Source: Ochotona curzoniae (lineage: Eukaryota > Chordata > Mammalia > Lagomorpha > Ochotonidae). Taken from it: 64,000 bases of DNA. Positions within the stretch are counted from its first letter, which is position 1; each line of letters opens with the position of its first letter. Below are positions 1-11,400 of this stretch, piece by piece. Where the stretch lies: positions 4,216,001 through 4,280,000 of the forward strand of contig NW_024465777.1 of NCBI RefSeq assembly GCF_017591425.1, written 5' to 3'. The notes beneath the pieces are model-generated. The model was not told where the DNA came from. It saw only the letters and a program-made list of their open reading frames with translations, and ran no database searches. Both the position numbers and the translations under genes were made by a program.

Positions 1-64
1 TCTGTCTCTTTTCCCTCTGTAAATATGACTTTCCAATAAAAATAAATAAATCTTTAAAAAAGAA
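1..64 (+). mobile_element. SINE, 3' tail only
   Basis: Pyrimidine tract plus 'aataaataaatctttaaa' tail; the head lies left of the window. Confidence 0.85.
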
Positions 65-74
65 AAGCCAATGT

Positions 75-345
75 TGGGGCTGGTGAAGCACAGCCTGTGG
101 TGCTGGCATGCTGTATGGGCGCTGCTTGGAGTCCTGTCTGTTCCACTTCCAAGCTAACTCCCTGCCAATGCACCTGCGGAGGCGTCTGTACTCAGCCGGG
201 AGACTCAGAAGGAATTCCTGGCTCCTGGCTCTGGCCTGGCCCAGCTCCGGATGCTGCAGCCATTTTGGAAGTGAAACAGCGGATGGAAAATTCTCTCTCT
301 CTAATTCTGCCTTTCAAAATAATAAAAAGCAAAACTGAAAAGAAG
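75..345 (+). mobile_element. SINE, older subfamily
   Basis: Starts 'ggggctggtgaagcacagcc'; ends in 'aataataaaaagcaaaac'. Confidence 0.85.
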
Positions 346-728
346 TGATAGATTCCTCTTTGGAAATGTAACAATCAAATGCAGTGTCTGGCTCGCGATT
401 AGACTAGTGGGAGGAAGCACTGTAGGAGACTTCCGGGGACACCAGTGCGCCTGAGCGGAAGAGAGAGCCATTGGAGAGCCAGGCATTTTCCACCGGCTTC
501 GGTGTGAAAGCAGTGCCGGGAGCGAGTACATCTTTCCTTGTCCTTTGGCAAGGCACGGCCAAGTAGCTGGAGGTGAAGTAATGACTTCTGTAACTTGGTT
601 CTCAATGGTACAGCCACACTGAACAGCATCGTCAATGGCCAAGGGATGGCAGAGGACAACCAGGAGCCCACTGTCCCGTTAGCACAGATGTCCCGCATGC
701 CAGACATGTCTCAAAATAAAATGTTTGA
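346..728. other. Unassigned segment, possible old retrocopy
   Basis: Not SINE. A plus-strand frame is open from 577 to the SINE junction (reads NLVLNGTATLNSIVNGQGMA then EDNQEPTVPLAQMSRMPDM) and ends near 'caaaataaaatg'. Not recognised. Confidence 0.3.
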
Positions 729-1063
729 GGGCCTGGAGCAATAGTGTAGTGGTTAAAGTCCTTGCCCTGCACACCCGGGATCCCATATGGGTGCCGGTTC
801 TAATCCCGGCAGTCCCGCTTCCCATCTAGCTCCCTGCTTGTAGCCTGGGAAAGCAGTCGAGGACGGCCCAAAGTCTTGGGAGCCTGCACCTATGTGGAAG
901 AACTGGAAGAAGCTCCTGGCTCCTGGCTTTGGATTGGCTCAGCTCCAACCATTGCAACCGCTTGAGGAGTGAATCATCGGCCAGAAGATCTTCCTCTCTG
1001 TCTTTCCTCTCTGTATATCTGACTTTCCGATAAAAAAAAAAATAAATCTTAAAAAAAAAAAAG
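729..1063 (+). mobile_element. SINE, younger subfamily
   Basis: Has the 'gtagtggttaaagtccttgcc' head and a long A-tail. Confidence 0.9.
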
Positions 1064-1350
1064 ATAGCACGTGTCCTGACTGACACCTCTCACCAAATAA
1101 ATAAATAAATGAATAATAAAATGTTTGGGAAAAGAAGCCGGAGATGGGAAGGAGCAGGCCGGCCACCCTGTCCTTTCCACATGTGTGGCAGGAACTCCAC
1201 GGTCACGGCCAGTGGCGTGGTGGGGGGAGGGCTGCCAGCCGAGGCCGGCTCCCGGACAAAGCCCTGCCTTCCAAGGCCCCAAGGAAGAGTGACAGCCAGG
1301 CCTCCTGACTGCTCATGCCAGCTTTCCTTTTCTTTTTCCACTCTCTCTTT

Positions 1351-1685
1351 TTTAAAATTTTAAAAAGATTTAATTTCTATTTAAAAGACAGGTTACAGAG
1401 AGGAGAGACAAAAAGATCTTCCATCTGCCGCTTCACTCCCCAAGGGCTACAATGGCTAGAGCCGAGGTGATCCTAAGCCCAGAGCCAGGAGCTTCTTTCA
1501 GGTCTCTCTCATGGACGCAGGGGCTCAAGGACTTGAGCCATCCTCCACTATTTTCCCAGGCACATCAGCAGGGAGCTGGATCAGAAGTGGAGCAACCAAG
1601 ACACTGGGACACGGACCGGTCCCTGGATGGGATGACAGTGCTGCAAGTGGCTGCTTTACTTGCTATGCCACAGCGCTGGCCCCTG
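1351..1685 (-). mobile_element. SINE
   Basis: Reverse tail 'ttaaaaagatttaatttcta' through to 'ccacagcgctggcccc', the reverse of the older head. Confidence 0.88.
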
Positions 1686-1689
1686 TCCA

Positions 1690-2350
1690 GGTCAGTTGAG
1701 TCATAAGTGTCTCAATGGAGAGAAACCTCAGGGAGCCATGGCACCAGGTATGCAGGCAGGAGGAGAGAGGGGAGGATGCACGCACGTGGCTGGCCCAGAG
1801 CTGCAGGGGCTCTGCACGGGGAGGGCCAGGACGGTACAGGTGCTGGGTTCCAGACCTGAGGAATCCCCCTCCGGAAGCCTTCCTGATTAGCTCCATCATA
1901 CAGTAGGCACCCCCACAAGCTTGGTGTTGCCTCAGTCCTTTGCAGATGGCATAGGCCAGGCTGAGAGCTCCTCAGGGGGCCTTGGGCATTTCCAGGCCCT
2001 GCCGCACAGGAAATAGATGGCCAGAGGTTGAGCTGGCGCCACAGGCCCCTCCCTCCTTTCGGGCCCTGGACCCTGACCCAGTGACATCATTCCTGATGGG
2101 AATGCCAGAGGCTCTGGCCGCAGGCTGCATGTGGCTTGGCACACTTCTTGGACTAAAGGTAGGGCTCATGCCAGTCTGGACAGTACCAGGAAGCAGTCAA
2201 GGTCAGCCAGGAGGAGGAGTGGCTGCCTCAGACCCCAGCATGTGGGGAGAGGGCTTCTCAGGACCTTGGCCCTCTTTGTGGGGCAGGGGGTTGGGGACTT
2301 CTGCTGCCAGGAGCCAATCCCCATGAGGCTTCTGCTCTCACCTGGCCTAC
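1690..2350. other. UBXN11 intron, non-repetitive
   Basis: GC-rich single-copy sequence. No UBXN11 exon or other gene was recognised. Confidence 0.5.
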
Positions 2351-2437
2351 CCACAGGGGCGCCTATGCCGCCATAGCAGGAAGGGACAGAGATCCTTTCT
2401 TCCGAGCCATTGCCATCATTTAGCACATCCTCGTCTT
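2351..2437 (-). CDS. UBXN11: UBXN11 third coding exon
   Basis: The acceptor is 'gtctgcag' and the donor is G|gtaggcc. The 87 nt encode an acidic segment followed by GSEERISVPSCYGGIGAPV, which is nearly identical to human. The exon ends in phase 1, and the following intron runs off the window. Confidence 0.9.
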
Positions 2438-5400
2438 CTGCAGACAGGGACAGCTGGGTCACAGCCCTGGGACGAGGCCCAAAGGACGCTGTGGCCAAGA
2501 GGAAGCAGTCTGGCTATCCATGGTACCCTGGGGCAGGCGGGAAGAAGACACGGAGGCCAGGAGCAAGGATCCAAGCGAAAGGGGCCTCTCCTGGAGTTCT
2601 CCCAGTCCAGCTGCCAGGGGAACGAGGGGCCCATGGCAGTGCCAGAAGACAGCAGGTGCAACTGGGATCCAAGGCCTGGACATGCAGAGACCAGGCCTGC
2701 AATAAGAGGACAGGGCTTTGGAGAAAAGGAGGAGGCTGGGATCTACACCTCTGTGCAGGGTGGGCTCATGATCTCCCCACATGGCTGCTTGTCCCTTTTC
2801 AGTAAGACCTGCCATGGGTCAAGGGTTCAAGTGTTAATGAAGACCCCTCTGCTAAGGCTGCAGGGCCTCCTAGACTGAGGCTCCAGGGAGTGAAGGGCAG
2901 GCCTTGGTTCAGTGCCTTCCTCAGGCTCTCCCTCCTCATCTGCCCCCTGTCAGGGGACCCCAGGCAGGTGAGAGGCAGGACACCAGGGCAGCATCATACT
3001 TACCGTCTCCGTAGATTCTTACCCCACGCCTCCTAGGAGCCCAGGCAGGAAGGAGGAAGAAATGTGTTATGCCACCAGGAAAGGGGTTCTAAAAGGAGGC
3101 TGGGCCTCTGCCTCCTGGGGAACTTCCACACTGTCCCTTCCACCCCCTCATCCCCAGCCTGGGGTAGCTGAAGGACAGCCCTTGCATGTCCAACTTGGAA
3201 GAGGGGCAGGGCTGGGGAAAACCACAGGACTCACAGCCCTAACTCTGCTGGGGAATGGTGGGAGTCTCCCCGGGCCCAGAAGGACTCCAGTGGTACTCAG
3301 AAAAACAAGAGGGAAGGAGAGGCTCAAGAATGATTTGCAAGGAGAAGTATAAAGATCCCCTTCAGTGCAGCTGCTGCAGAATTAGGGCTTCCTAAGCAGG
3401 TGCTGCCCACCCCCAGGACCCGGGCCTTCCAAGCTGCACAGGGCTGCTGGAGGTCAAATCACAGGGCCCTCCTGGTAGCCCCCAGGACGCTGGGGGTCAT
3501 CCTCCCTGGCCACGGAAGTGTCCTACCCGGGATGCCCAGGCTCCGACTGCAGCGGCACTTTCCGGGTCTTGCTCAGGGAGGCCAAGGGTGAGCTCATAGC
3601 TCTCCCGCGAGATTCTGTCAGGAACTCCCTAAGGGGCGAGACAGACGGGGGGCCCCTGAGTGCCCACACGGGCCGGATGCCCAGGGCTGCTGCCTGGACC
3701 CTTCTCATTCCTGGTTCTTCTTCCCTAGAGGGGGCACTGTGCAGGAAGCCCTAGCCCTAGTCTCATGCCATGGCTCAGCAAAGATGTCTTCAGAGTTCTG
3801 AGGTTTGCCTGCTCCTCTCAGCCCTGACCCAAAGGGTTGTGGAGGTGAGGTTGGGGTCCAGAGATGGGGCAGAAGTCTGGGGCTTCCCACACAGGGGATG
3901 GGGCTTTTGTGCATCTTTCAGCCAGTTGTGGCCACCAAGCCCAGGCTTCACCCCTCTGATCAGAACCCCCAACCCTCAGAGCCAATCAAGAGATGGCTCA
4001 TGTGATATGGAGGCGGTAGGCATCCATGAGGCTGCCAGTTTGTGTTCTGGTTGCTCTGGTTCTGACTCAGCTGCCCCTCATTGGTGGCCCGGGAGGAGTG
4101 GTGGAGGATGGCCTGGGTGCCTGGGCATCTCTCACCCGCACAGGAGACCTGGAGAAGGTTCCTGGCTCCAGTCCCAGTTGCTGCGGCCATCTGGGCAATA
4201 TACCAGCTAAGGAAAGATCTCCCTCTCTCTCTTACTCTTGCTCTCTCACTCTCTCAAATAAATCAATCTTTTTTTTTTTAAATCACAAAATCATTTAAAG
4301 TAATTTTTAAAAGGGGTAAGGAGGTTTTGGGCTCTGAAGTCCCAGCTACTCCGAACAGGCAGCAGGGGACGGCCCAAGGAGTTGATGCCATCTACATGGG
4401 AGACCTGGTTGGAGCTCCCAGCTCCTGGCTTTGACCTGGTCTAGGTCTGGTTGCTGCAAGCTTTGGAGGAGTGAAGCAGCAAGTGTTTCTCTCTCTGATG
4501 CTCTGCCTTTCAAATAAATTGATAAATCCATCTATCTTTATAACTGTGGGCTGTGGTTGTGATGGGGCGCTAGTGCCAGCACACAGAGGCACTCTGACAG
4601 GCTGGCCTGCCATCTCTCCCTCCTTCCAGAGCGCAGAAGGCACATCAGTAGCCAGAGCCCTGCAGCTGCCTAGCAGGGCATGCCGTGCTGCCCACAAGGG
4701 GCTTACCATCCCTCATGCCGGGGCGAGGACCAGGCCCACTGCCCTCTTCTCTCCCCAGATACATCCCCATCCCAAGCCCAGCACTGCCTGCACAAGCATG
4801 CGGTTTGTAAGACCAAGCAGGACAGCCTCGGGCTCCCCTCCTCTGTTTACATGTGCTGCCACACAGATGGGAAGATGTGAAGCCGGGGTGGGCATCCGTG
4901 CAGTGGTGAGGGTGCCCGTGTCGCACTCTGGAGTACCTGGGATGATTCCCAGCTCTGGCCAACGTCAGCTTCCTGCTAGCACAGAGCTGGGAGGCAGCAG
5001 TGGTCAGTCGAGTAACTGAGTTCCTGCCACCCACAAAGCAGATCTAGATGGAGTCCCTGGCTCCTGGCCTCTGCCCTGGCCCGGCCCCAGCTGTTGCAGT
5101 AATCTGGCTAGTGTGGCAGAAGCCAAGAGCTCAGGGCCAGCACTGTGGAGTAGCATGTTAAGTTACTGCCTGCAGTGTTGACACGCCTTATGTGCACCGG
5201 CTTGAGTCCAGAGTGTTCCGCTTTGGATCTGGCTCCCTGGGAAAGCCATGGAGGATGGGCCAAGCACTTGGGCCCCTCTACACATGTGGGAGACTTGTAT
5301 GAAGCTTTCAGTTTCAACCTGGCCCAGCCCTGACTGTTGCAGCCATTTGGAAAGTGAACTAGTGGGTAAAAATTATCTCTCTCTCTTTCAAATAAATAAA

Positions 5401-8400
5401 TACATAATCAATCCCATGCAAAGTCTACATATTACTTCTCTACATGAAATCTCCCAGTGGTTCCTTTTCACCCTAGGAAAAAAAAAATCAAGCCTCCTTA
5501 ATAAGGGTGATCTGATTCCTGTCCCTGTCTCTTGACCTCTTCCCCCACCTGAGCCAGTGCCACTGCTGGCCACACCAGACACCCACATGGCTCACCCTGC
5601 CTGGAACACCTGCTGGAGCAGTCTCCTTTTCCTTACCCACTTCCTGTCACTGGCTAGACTTTCGGTCCTCTCAACTTGCAATGCCTTTGCTCCATTGCAG
5701 CTTTTTGCTTAAAATTACTGGGACTCCATTGTGGTGTAACACACGGAGCACTGTTGTGACAATTGTACCAACTGTGACACCAGCTTCCCACAGCAGAGAA
5801 ACTATTGTAGTCCTGAATGCCCCACTGCTGACCCAGCGCCCTGCTAATGGCATGGGAAGGCAGCTGAGGATGGCCCAAGTGTTTGGGCTCCTGCACCCAC
5901 GCAGGAGACCAGAAGAAACTCCTGGTGAAAGAATAGGCCTGACATGAGCGACACCTTAGGCTCCATCTTAGGCAAGGTTACCCACCAACACTCCAACCTG
6001 TGATACTGTAACCCACTGAGAAAACCGCATCCTGCTTAGCAAGAATGCTAGAACCCATGGCTAGGCTGTTCAAGCATGACTAGAAGAAAACTGAGTTTCA
6101 TTTGATACAGTAACAAAGGCTTCAGCGTTAGAAATTGGTTTTTTTTTTTATCTCTGGGCCCAGCACGTGATGCTCAGTGGCTAAGTCCTTGCCTTGCATG
6201 GGCCGGTATCCCACATGATACCAGTTCCATTTCAGATCCAGCTCTCTGCTTGTGGCCTGGGAAAGCAATGATGAACTGCCTAAGTCCTTGGGACCCTGCA
6301 CCCAAACAGGAGACCCAGGAGTTGTTTCTGGCTCTTCACCTCAGACTGGATCAGCTCCTGGCCACTGCAGCCACTTGGGGAGTAAGCCAGAAGATAAAAG
6401 ATATTTCTTTCTGTCTCTCTTCCACTGTGAAAGTACTTTTTCAGTAAAAATACATAAATCTTCCAAAAAAAAAAAAGTAGGGTCTGGCACAGTAGTCTAG
6501 TGGCTAAAGTCCTCGCCTTGCTTGTGCTGGGATCCCATACGGGCTCCAGTTCTAATCCTGGCCGCCCTGTTTCCCATCCAGCTCCCTGCTTCTGGTCTGG
6601 GAAAGCAGTCGAGGACAGCCCAAAGCCTTGGGACCCTGCACCCAAGTTGGAGACCCGGAAGAAGCTCTGGGCTTCTAGCTTTGAATCTGCTCAGTTCCAG
6701 CGATTGTGGCCACCTGAAGAGTGAATTAGCAGACAGAATATCTTTCTGTCTGTCTCTCCTCTTCTCTGTATTTCTGACTTTCCAATAAAAACAAATCCAC
6801 AAGATAATAATAATAAAAGAAAGTTTATCCTTAAGGTAGTTCCACATTAGCTCAGTCCCCCTGAACCCCCTTGGTTTGCAGTTTTTACCTCTATAAACCC
6901 CACTGTTCCATGGTTCGGGGTCAAGAGATCTTTGGGACATGAGACTCCCCTCTTTTATTACACAGGTAATAAAGGACTTCCAAATACATATTTTTTTAAC
7001 TTGGAAAGGCATATTTACAGAGAGAAGGAGAGACGGAATCAATGCCCATAAGGGTGTCTGTGCTTGGAGGTAGAAGATTACCCAATTCAGCCTTCGCCAG
7101 GCCCTTGGCCTTTAAAATCTCATCAGTGCACAGTGTTCTGTATCAGCTCACTCGGGTACACCACTGGCTTCTGGCCAGCCCACCTCCAGCCACTGTGGCC
7201 ATTTGGCAGGAGGGGAACAAGCGAATGGAAGCTAGCTAGATTAGAACTGGAGAAGCTAGGACTCAAACTGGTGTCCATATAGGCTGATGACACCTCAGGG
7301 AGACTTGGCTCATTGAGCCACAGTACTGGCCGTGATGTTTGCAATTGATGTCAGCTTAACACAAGATCAAAATCAGGAAACAGACTATTTTTTTTTAAGT
7401 CTGTGGGGATAGTTGCATGCCGTCTGACCACATAGGTGGGGTGACGTAAGCACCACACTGCCCAGGCAGAACTGTGCTGAACCACCTGTCCGCTAGCCCA
7501 GCCTGAACACACTACCGCTTCCATGCCTGGCATCGTCGTCTTAAATCCAGGAAGCTGTGTAAATGGGGACATGCAGTGGATGTCTAGAGACCTTTCCAAA
7601 CAGCAACTTCACTGAGAGAGAATTCGCACTTACTCTACCCTGTGAAAATGTTCATGTCGGGCTCTGGTGGGCTCAAGGTATTTAGTCACCGTCACCATGG
7701 TTCCTTTTGCTGTCACCTCCCATTTACCAGCTGGCCTCCAGCTGCCACCTTCCCCAGCCACCTCGGCTGCCACTAGTCTATTTTCTACCTTTACACATTT
7801 TCCCATTCTGGACACTTCATACAGTCCTTTGCGATACATGGGGGGAACTGGTTCTAGAACCCACTGAGGATAGAAAAATCTGTGGATGTTCCAGTTACTT
7901 CCACGAAATGCCGCATTTGTGTACAACCTGGCACATCATCCCGTATAATTTAAAATTCTAAATTGTTTATAAAGAGCTGGCAATGGTAGAACAGTACTTT
8001 AAGCTGACACTTAAGACAGGGACATCCCATGGCAGAGTACTGGTTCAAGTCCCAGCTGCTCTCCTTCCGACCCAGCTCCCCAGGATCCACCTGGGAAGGC
8101 AGCAGAGGATGACCAAGTGATGTGGCCAGGCCACGGACGTGGGAGACCCAGAGGGAGTTCCAGGATCCTCTGTATTTGACCTGGCCAAACTCACCTGTTA
8201 CAGTCAGTTAGAGTGACCCAGTAAACCAGAAGATTCCCCCTCTGTCTCTCCTTCACTGTGTAAATCTGCCTTTGAAACAAAATAAATAATTTTTTTTAAA
8301 TTTTAAAAATGTTTATTATAAAGTCAGATATACAAAGAGGAGGAGAAACAGAGAGAATATCTTCCATCCATTGATTCACACCCCAAATGACCACAATGGC

Positions 8401-11400
8401 CAAAGCTGCGGTGATCCGAAGTCAGGAGCCTGGATCCTCTTCCAGGTCTTGGGTCATCCTCGACTGCTTTCCCAGGCTACAAGCAGGGAGCTGGATGGGA
8501 AGCGGAGTCACCAGGATTAGAACCAGCACCCATATGGGATCATGGCACAAGCAAGGTGAGGACTTTAGCCACTAGGCTACAGTGCCAGGATCAAAAAAAT
8601 ATTTTTTTTAAGCTAAATATGTTTTTATTTGAAGGATGGAGTGATAAGAGAGGAGAGAGGGAGACAGAGAGACTGATCTATCACCTGTTGGTTTGCTCCC
8701 CAAATGGCCACAATGACCAAAACTAGGCTAATTTAAGTCTAGGACCCAGGAGCTTCCCCCAGGTCTCCCTGTGAGGCGCAGGGACCCAAGGACTTGAAAC
8801 ATTCTTTGCTATTTCCCAAGCCATAAGCAAGAAGCTGGATTGGAAGATGAGCAACTAGGTCACGAGCCAGTGCCACATGGAACACCGACACTACATGTGG
8901 AAGGTTAACCTATCATGACATCAAGCTAGTTTCAATATTTATCTTTGTAAAAAAAAAAAAGTTTTACTTTTGGGGGGGCTGGTGGCCATGTTTAGTGGGG
9001 CTAGGCTTTTACATGTGGCAGCAGCATCTCATGTGGATGCAGGTTCAAATTCCTGCCATTCCACTTCCCTTCCAATTCCTTGCTTATGGCCTGGGAAAGT
9101 AGCAGAGGATGGCCCAAAGCCTTGGGACCCTGCACTCATATGGAAGACCTAGAAAAAGTTCCTGGATACTGGCTTCAGATTGGCTCAGTTCCAGCCATTG
9201 CAACCATCCGGGGTGTGAACCAGTGATGGAAGACCTCTCCCTCTTTCTATCTCTCCTAGGCTGTAGCACCTACCAGCATGAGCTAGAACTGGGAGACCAG
9301 GCCAATCCAGGCTGCAGCACCCTCCAGCAAATGCTGAGATGAGGCAGGCCATGCCAGACCAGGCTGCAGCATCTACAGCACACATGAGACCAAGGGGGAA
9401 GAGGACGAGCCCAGAAGGGAGGTTACAGGTGCTTCCCTGCTGGGTCACTGTTCCCACTGGTGAGTATAAGAGTTGGGACTTGGAGTGGACCAGGCTGGGC
9501 AGGGCTACAAAACTCACTGGCCTGTATGTAAGCTGGATTAGGGGAAGAGCTAGACTGGGCTAAGTGACCATACACACTGGTACATGCATGAGCAAGAGTA
9601 AATGCAGGCTGGTCAGGCTTCGCTGCAACATCAGCTGGCAAATGCTGGGACTGGGAGCAAGTTTTGTCAGGCTAGATAGCAGTACCACCTGGAAAGTGCA
9701 AGTAGGGAAACTGCAGTATGTGCCTTTGATGGACTGGAGCTCCCACCAGTGGACATGAGAACAAGGGTTGGGGGCAGGCCTGGCTAGACAAGCAGTAGCA
9801 CACACCAGTGTAAGTCAGCTGGACAGCAGGGTCAGTCAGGCTAAGCTAAGCTTCAGCACCCACCAATATAGACAAGAACCAAATGGGATGCAGGACTGAC
9901 TGGACCAGTCTGTTGCACATACTGGCATGTGCACCAGCCAAGGTTGGGGGCAGGCTTGGTGGGATTTTGGGGGTGGGTCACTCCAACTAGGCTGCAGTTC
10001 CCACTTGTGTGTGTGAGGGCCAAGTGTGTGGTGGGCAGGGTTAAGCTGGGCCACAGCAACCTTTGGTTTGTGTATGAGATGGGGCTGGAGACAGAACTGA
10101 CCAGGCAACTGCAACCACCAGTGTGTGTGTAGGCTGATGTGGGTGATGGAATGAGCCAGACCCTGCACTGTTTGCACCCATAGGCAGGCCTCTAGTGATG
10201 TTTCTTTGAGGACCCCCTAGACTGGACCACTGGACTCAGAACTCCAACCACATGAAAAATTAACAGGATCTGTGGTCTGACTGTGGAATGCATGTGTTGG
10301 AACTGGGTCTCCTTGGCGGTTGAGGCCTGCGCAGTAGACGGCATGCTCAGATGCACACGGGGGACATGGCAGATCATTGAGGCCTGCTGAGGACGTCTAG
10401 TACTATGGAGGGTAGAACAAACTGGACAGCTCTCCCAGCTAGGCTTTGATAGAAAGTATTTGGGCAAATGGAGACTCTAAGGGGGATTATGTCAGCCAAA
10501 GGACCTTGGAAGGATTTCCTCAAACTTGGAACAATGAAATCAACACCAACTCAGAACTATCAAAACCACTTAAACAGTACCCTCAGAACAGGCTCCACAT
10601 CGGGGACCCGAGGGACATCATCAAGTGACCATCCCACATCCTCTGGTAGTGGTGAGGTCAGGCTGCTTGCTGGGAGCTGTCCTCTCCCCCTCTCACCCCT
10701 CTTCTCTCAGACACAGGGAACAGGGAGAACAGAAAGATTAGAAGCAGTTATCTCACCCACTTTCCCCTATACTTCGATCCTTCCCACCCTAATTGGTGAT
10801 CCACATGGGATTCCTTCCTTGTCAGCTATGTAAATATTATCAAGAATAAAATAAATCTATTATAAAAACAAACACACCCACTTGCCAAGGCCCACGAAGG
10901 GTGAGAGTAGCCAACATCCCTGTCTCATGCCTCATCGTCCCACGGGAGGGCTCCTGAGAAACAACACAGGTAGAGCTGTCACCTCCCTCCACAATGCCTC
11001 CTCTGGATCCTTCCGGAAGGACTCGCCTTCCGCTGTTTCGCAGCTAACTTTTCAGATGTAATAAGAGGACAACAACACAGTGGCTTATTTGACCAATCTT
11101 CAGCTTGTTAGCACCAGAATCCCATATGGGCACAAGTTTGTATCAGGGCTGCTCCACTTCCCATCCAGCTCCCTGCTCAGGACCTGGAAAAGCAGCGTAG
11201 TACGGCCTAAGTCCTTGGGGCCCTGTACCCATATGGAAGGCTGGGAAGAAGTTCCTGGCTCCCACATTTGGATCAGCTCAGCTGTGGTCATTGTGGTCAT
11301 TCGGCCATTAACAGATGGAAGATCTCAGTGTGTCTTTCCCTCTGTAAAAATATGCCTTTCAAATAAAAAATAAGTAAATCTTTTAAAATGTAGTAAGTAC

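Larger units (their letters stand above)
5926..6986 (+). mobile_element. Retroviral LTR split by two SINEs
   Basis: The left part (5926-6155) starts TGAAAGAATAGGCCTGACATG. The right part (6804-6986) has CTATAAACCCC (TATA) and AATAAA at 6968-6973. Two SINEs at 6156-6803 interrupt it. The U5 end is missing; a minus-strand SINE follows. No coding sequence is present. Confidence 0.6.

Noticed and set aside
1932..2350. Further UBXN11 exons between 1 and 2350
   Set aside because: No frame resembling the expected MTRKLWDLEQQ coiled-coil exon was found, so the next exon is placed outside the window.
9185..10177. His/Trp/Cys-rich minus-strand frames in the 9-10 kb and 14 kb arrays
   Set aside because: They follow the ~60-bp tandem repeats, are interrupted irregularly, and show no domain.
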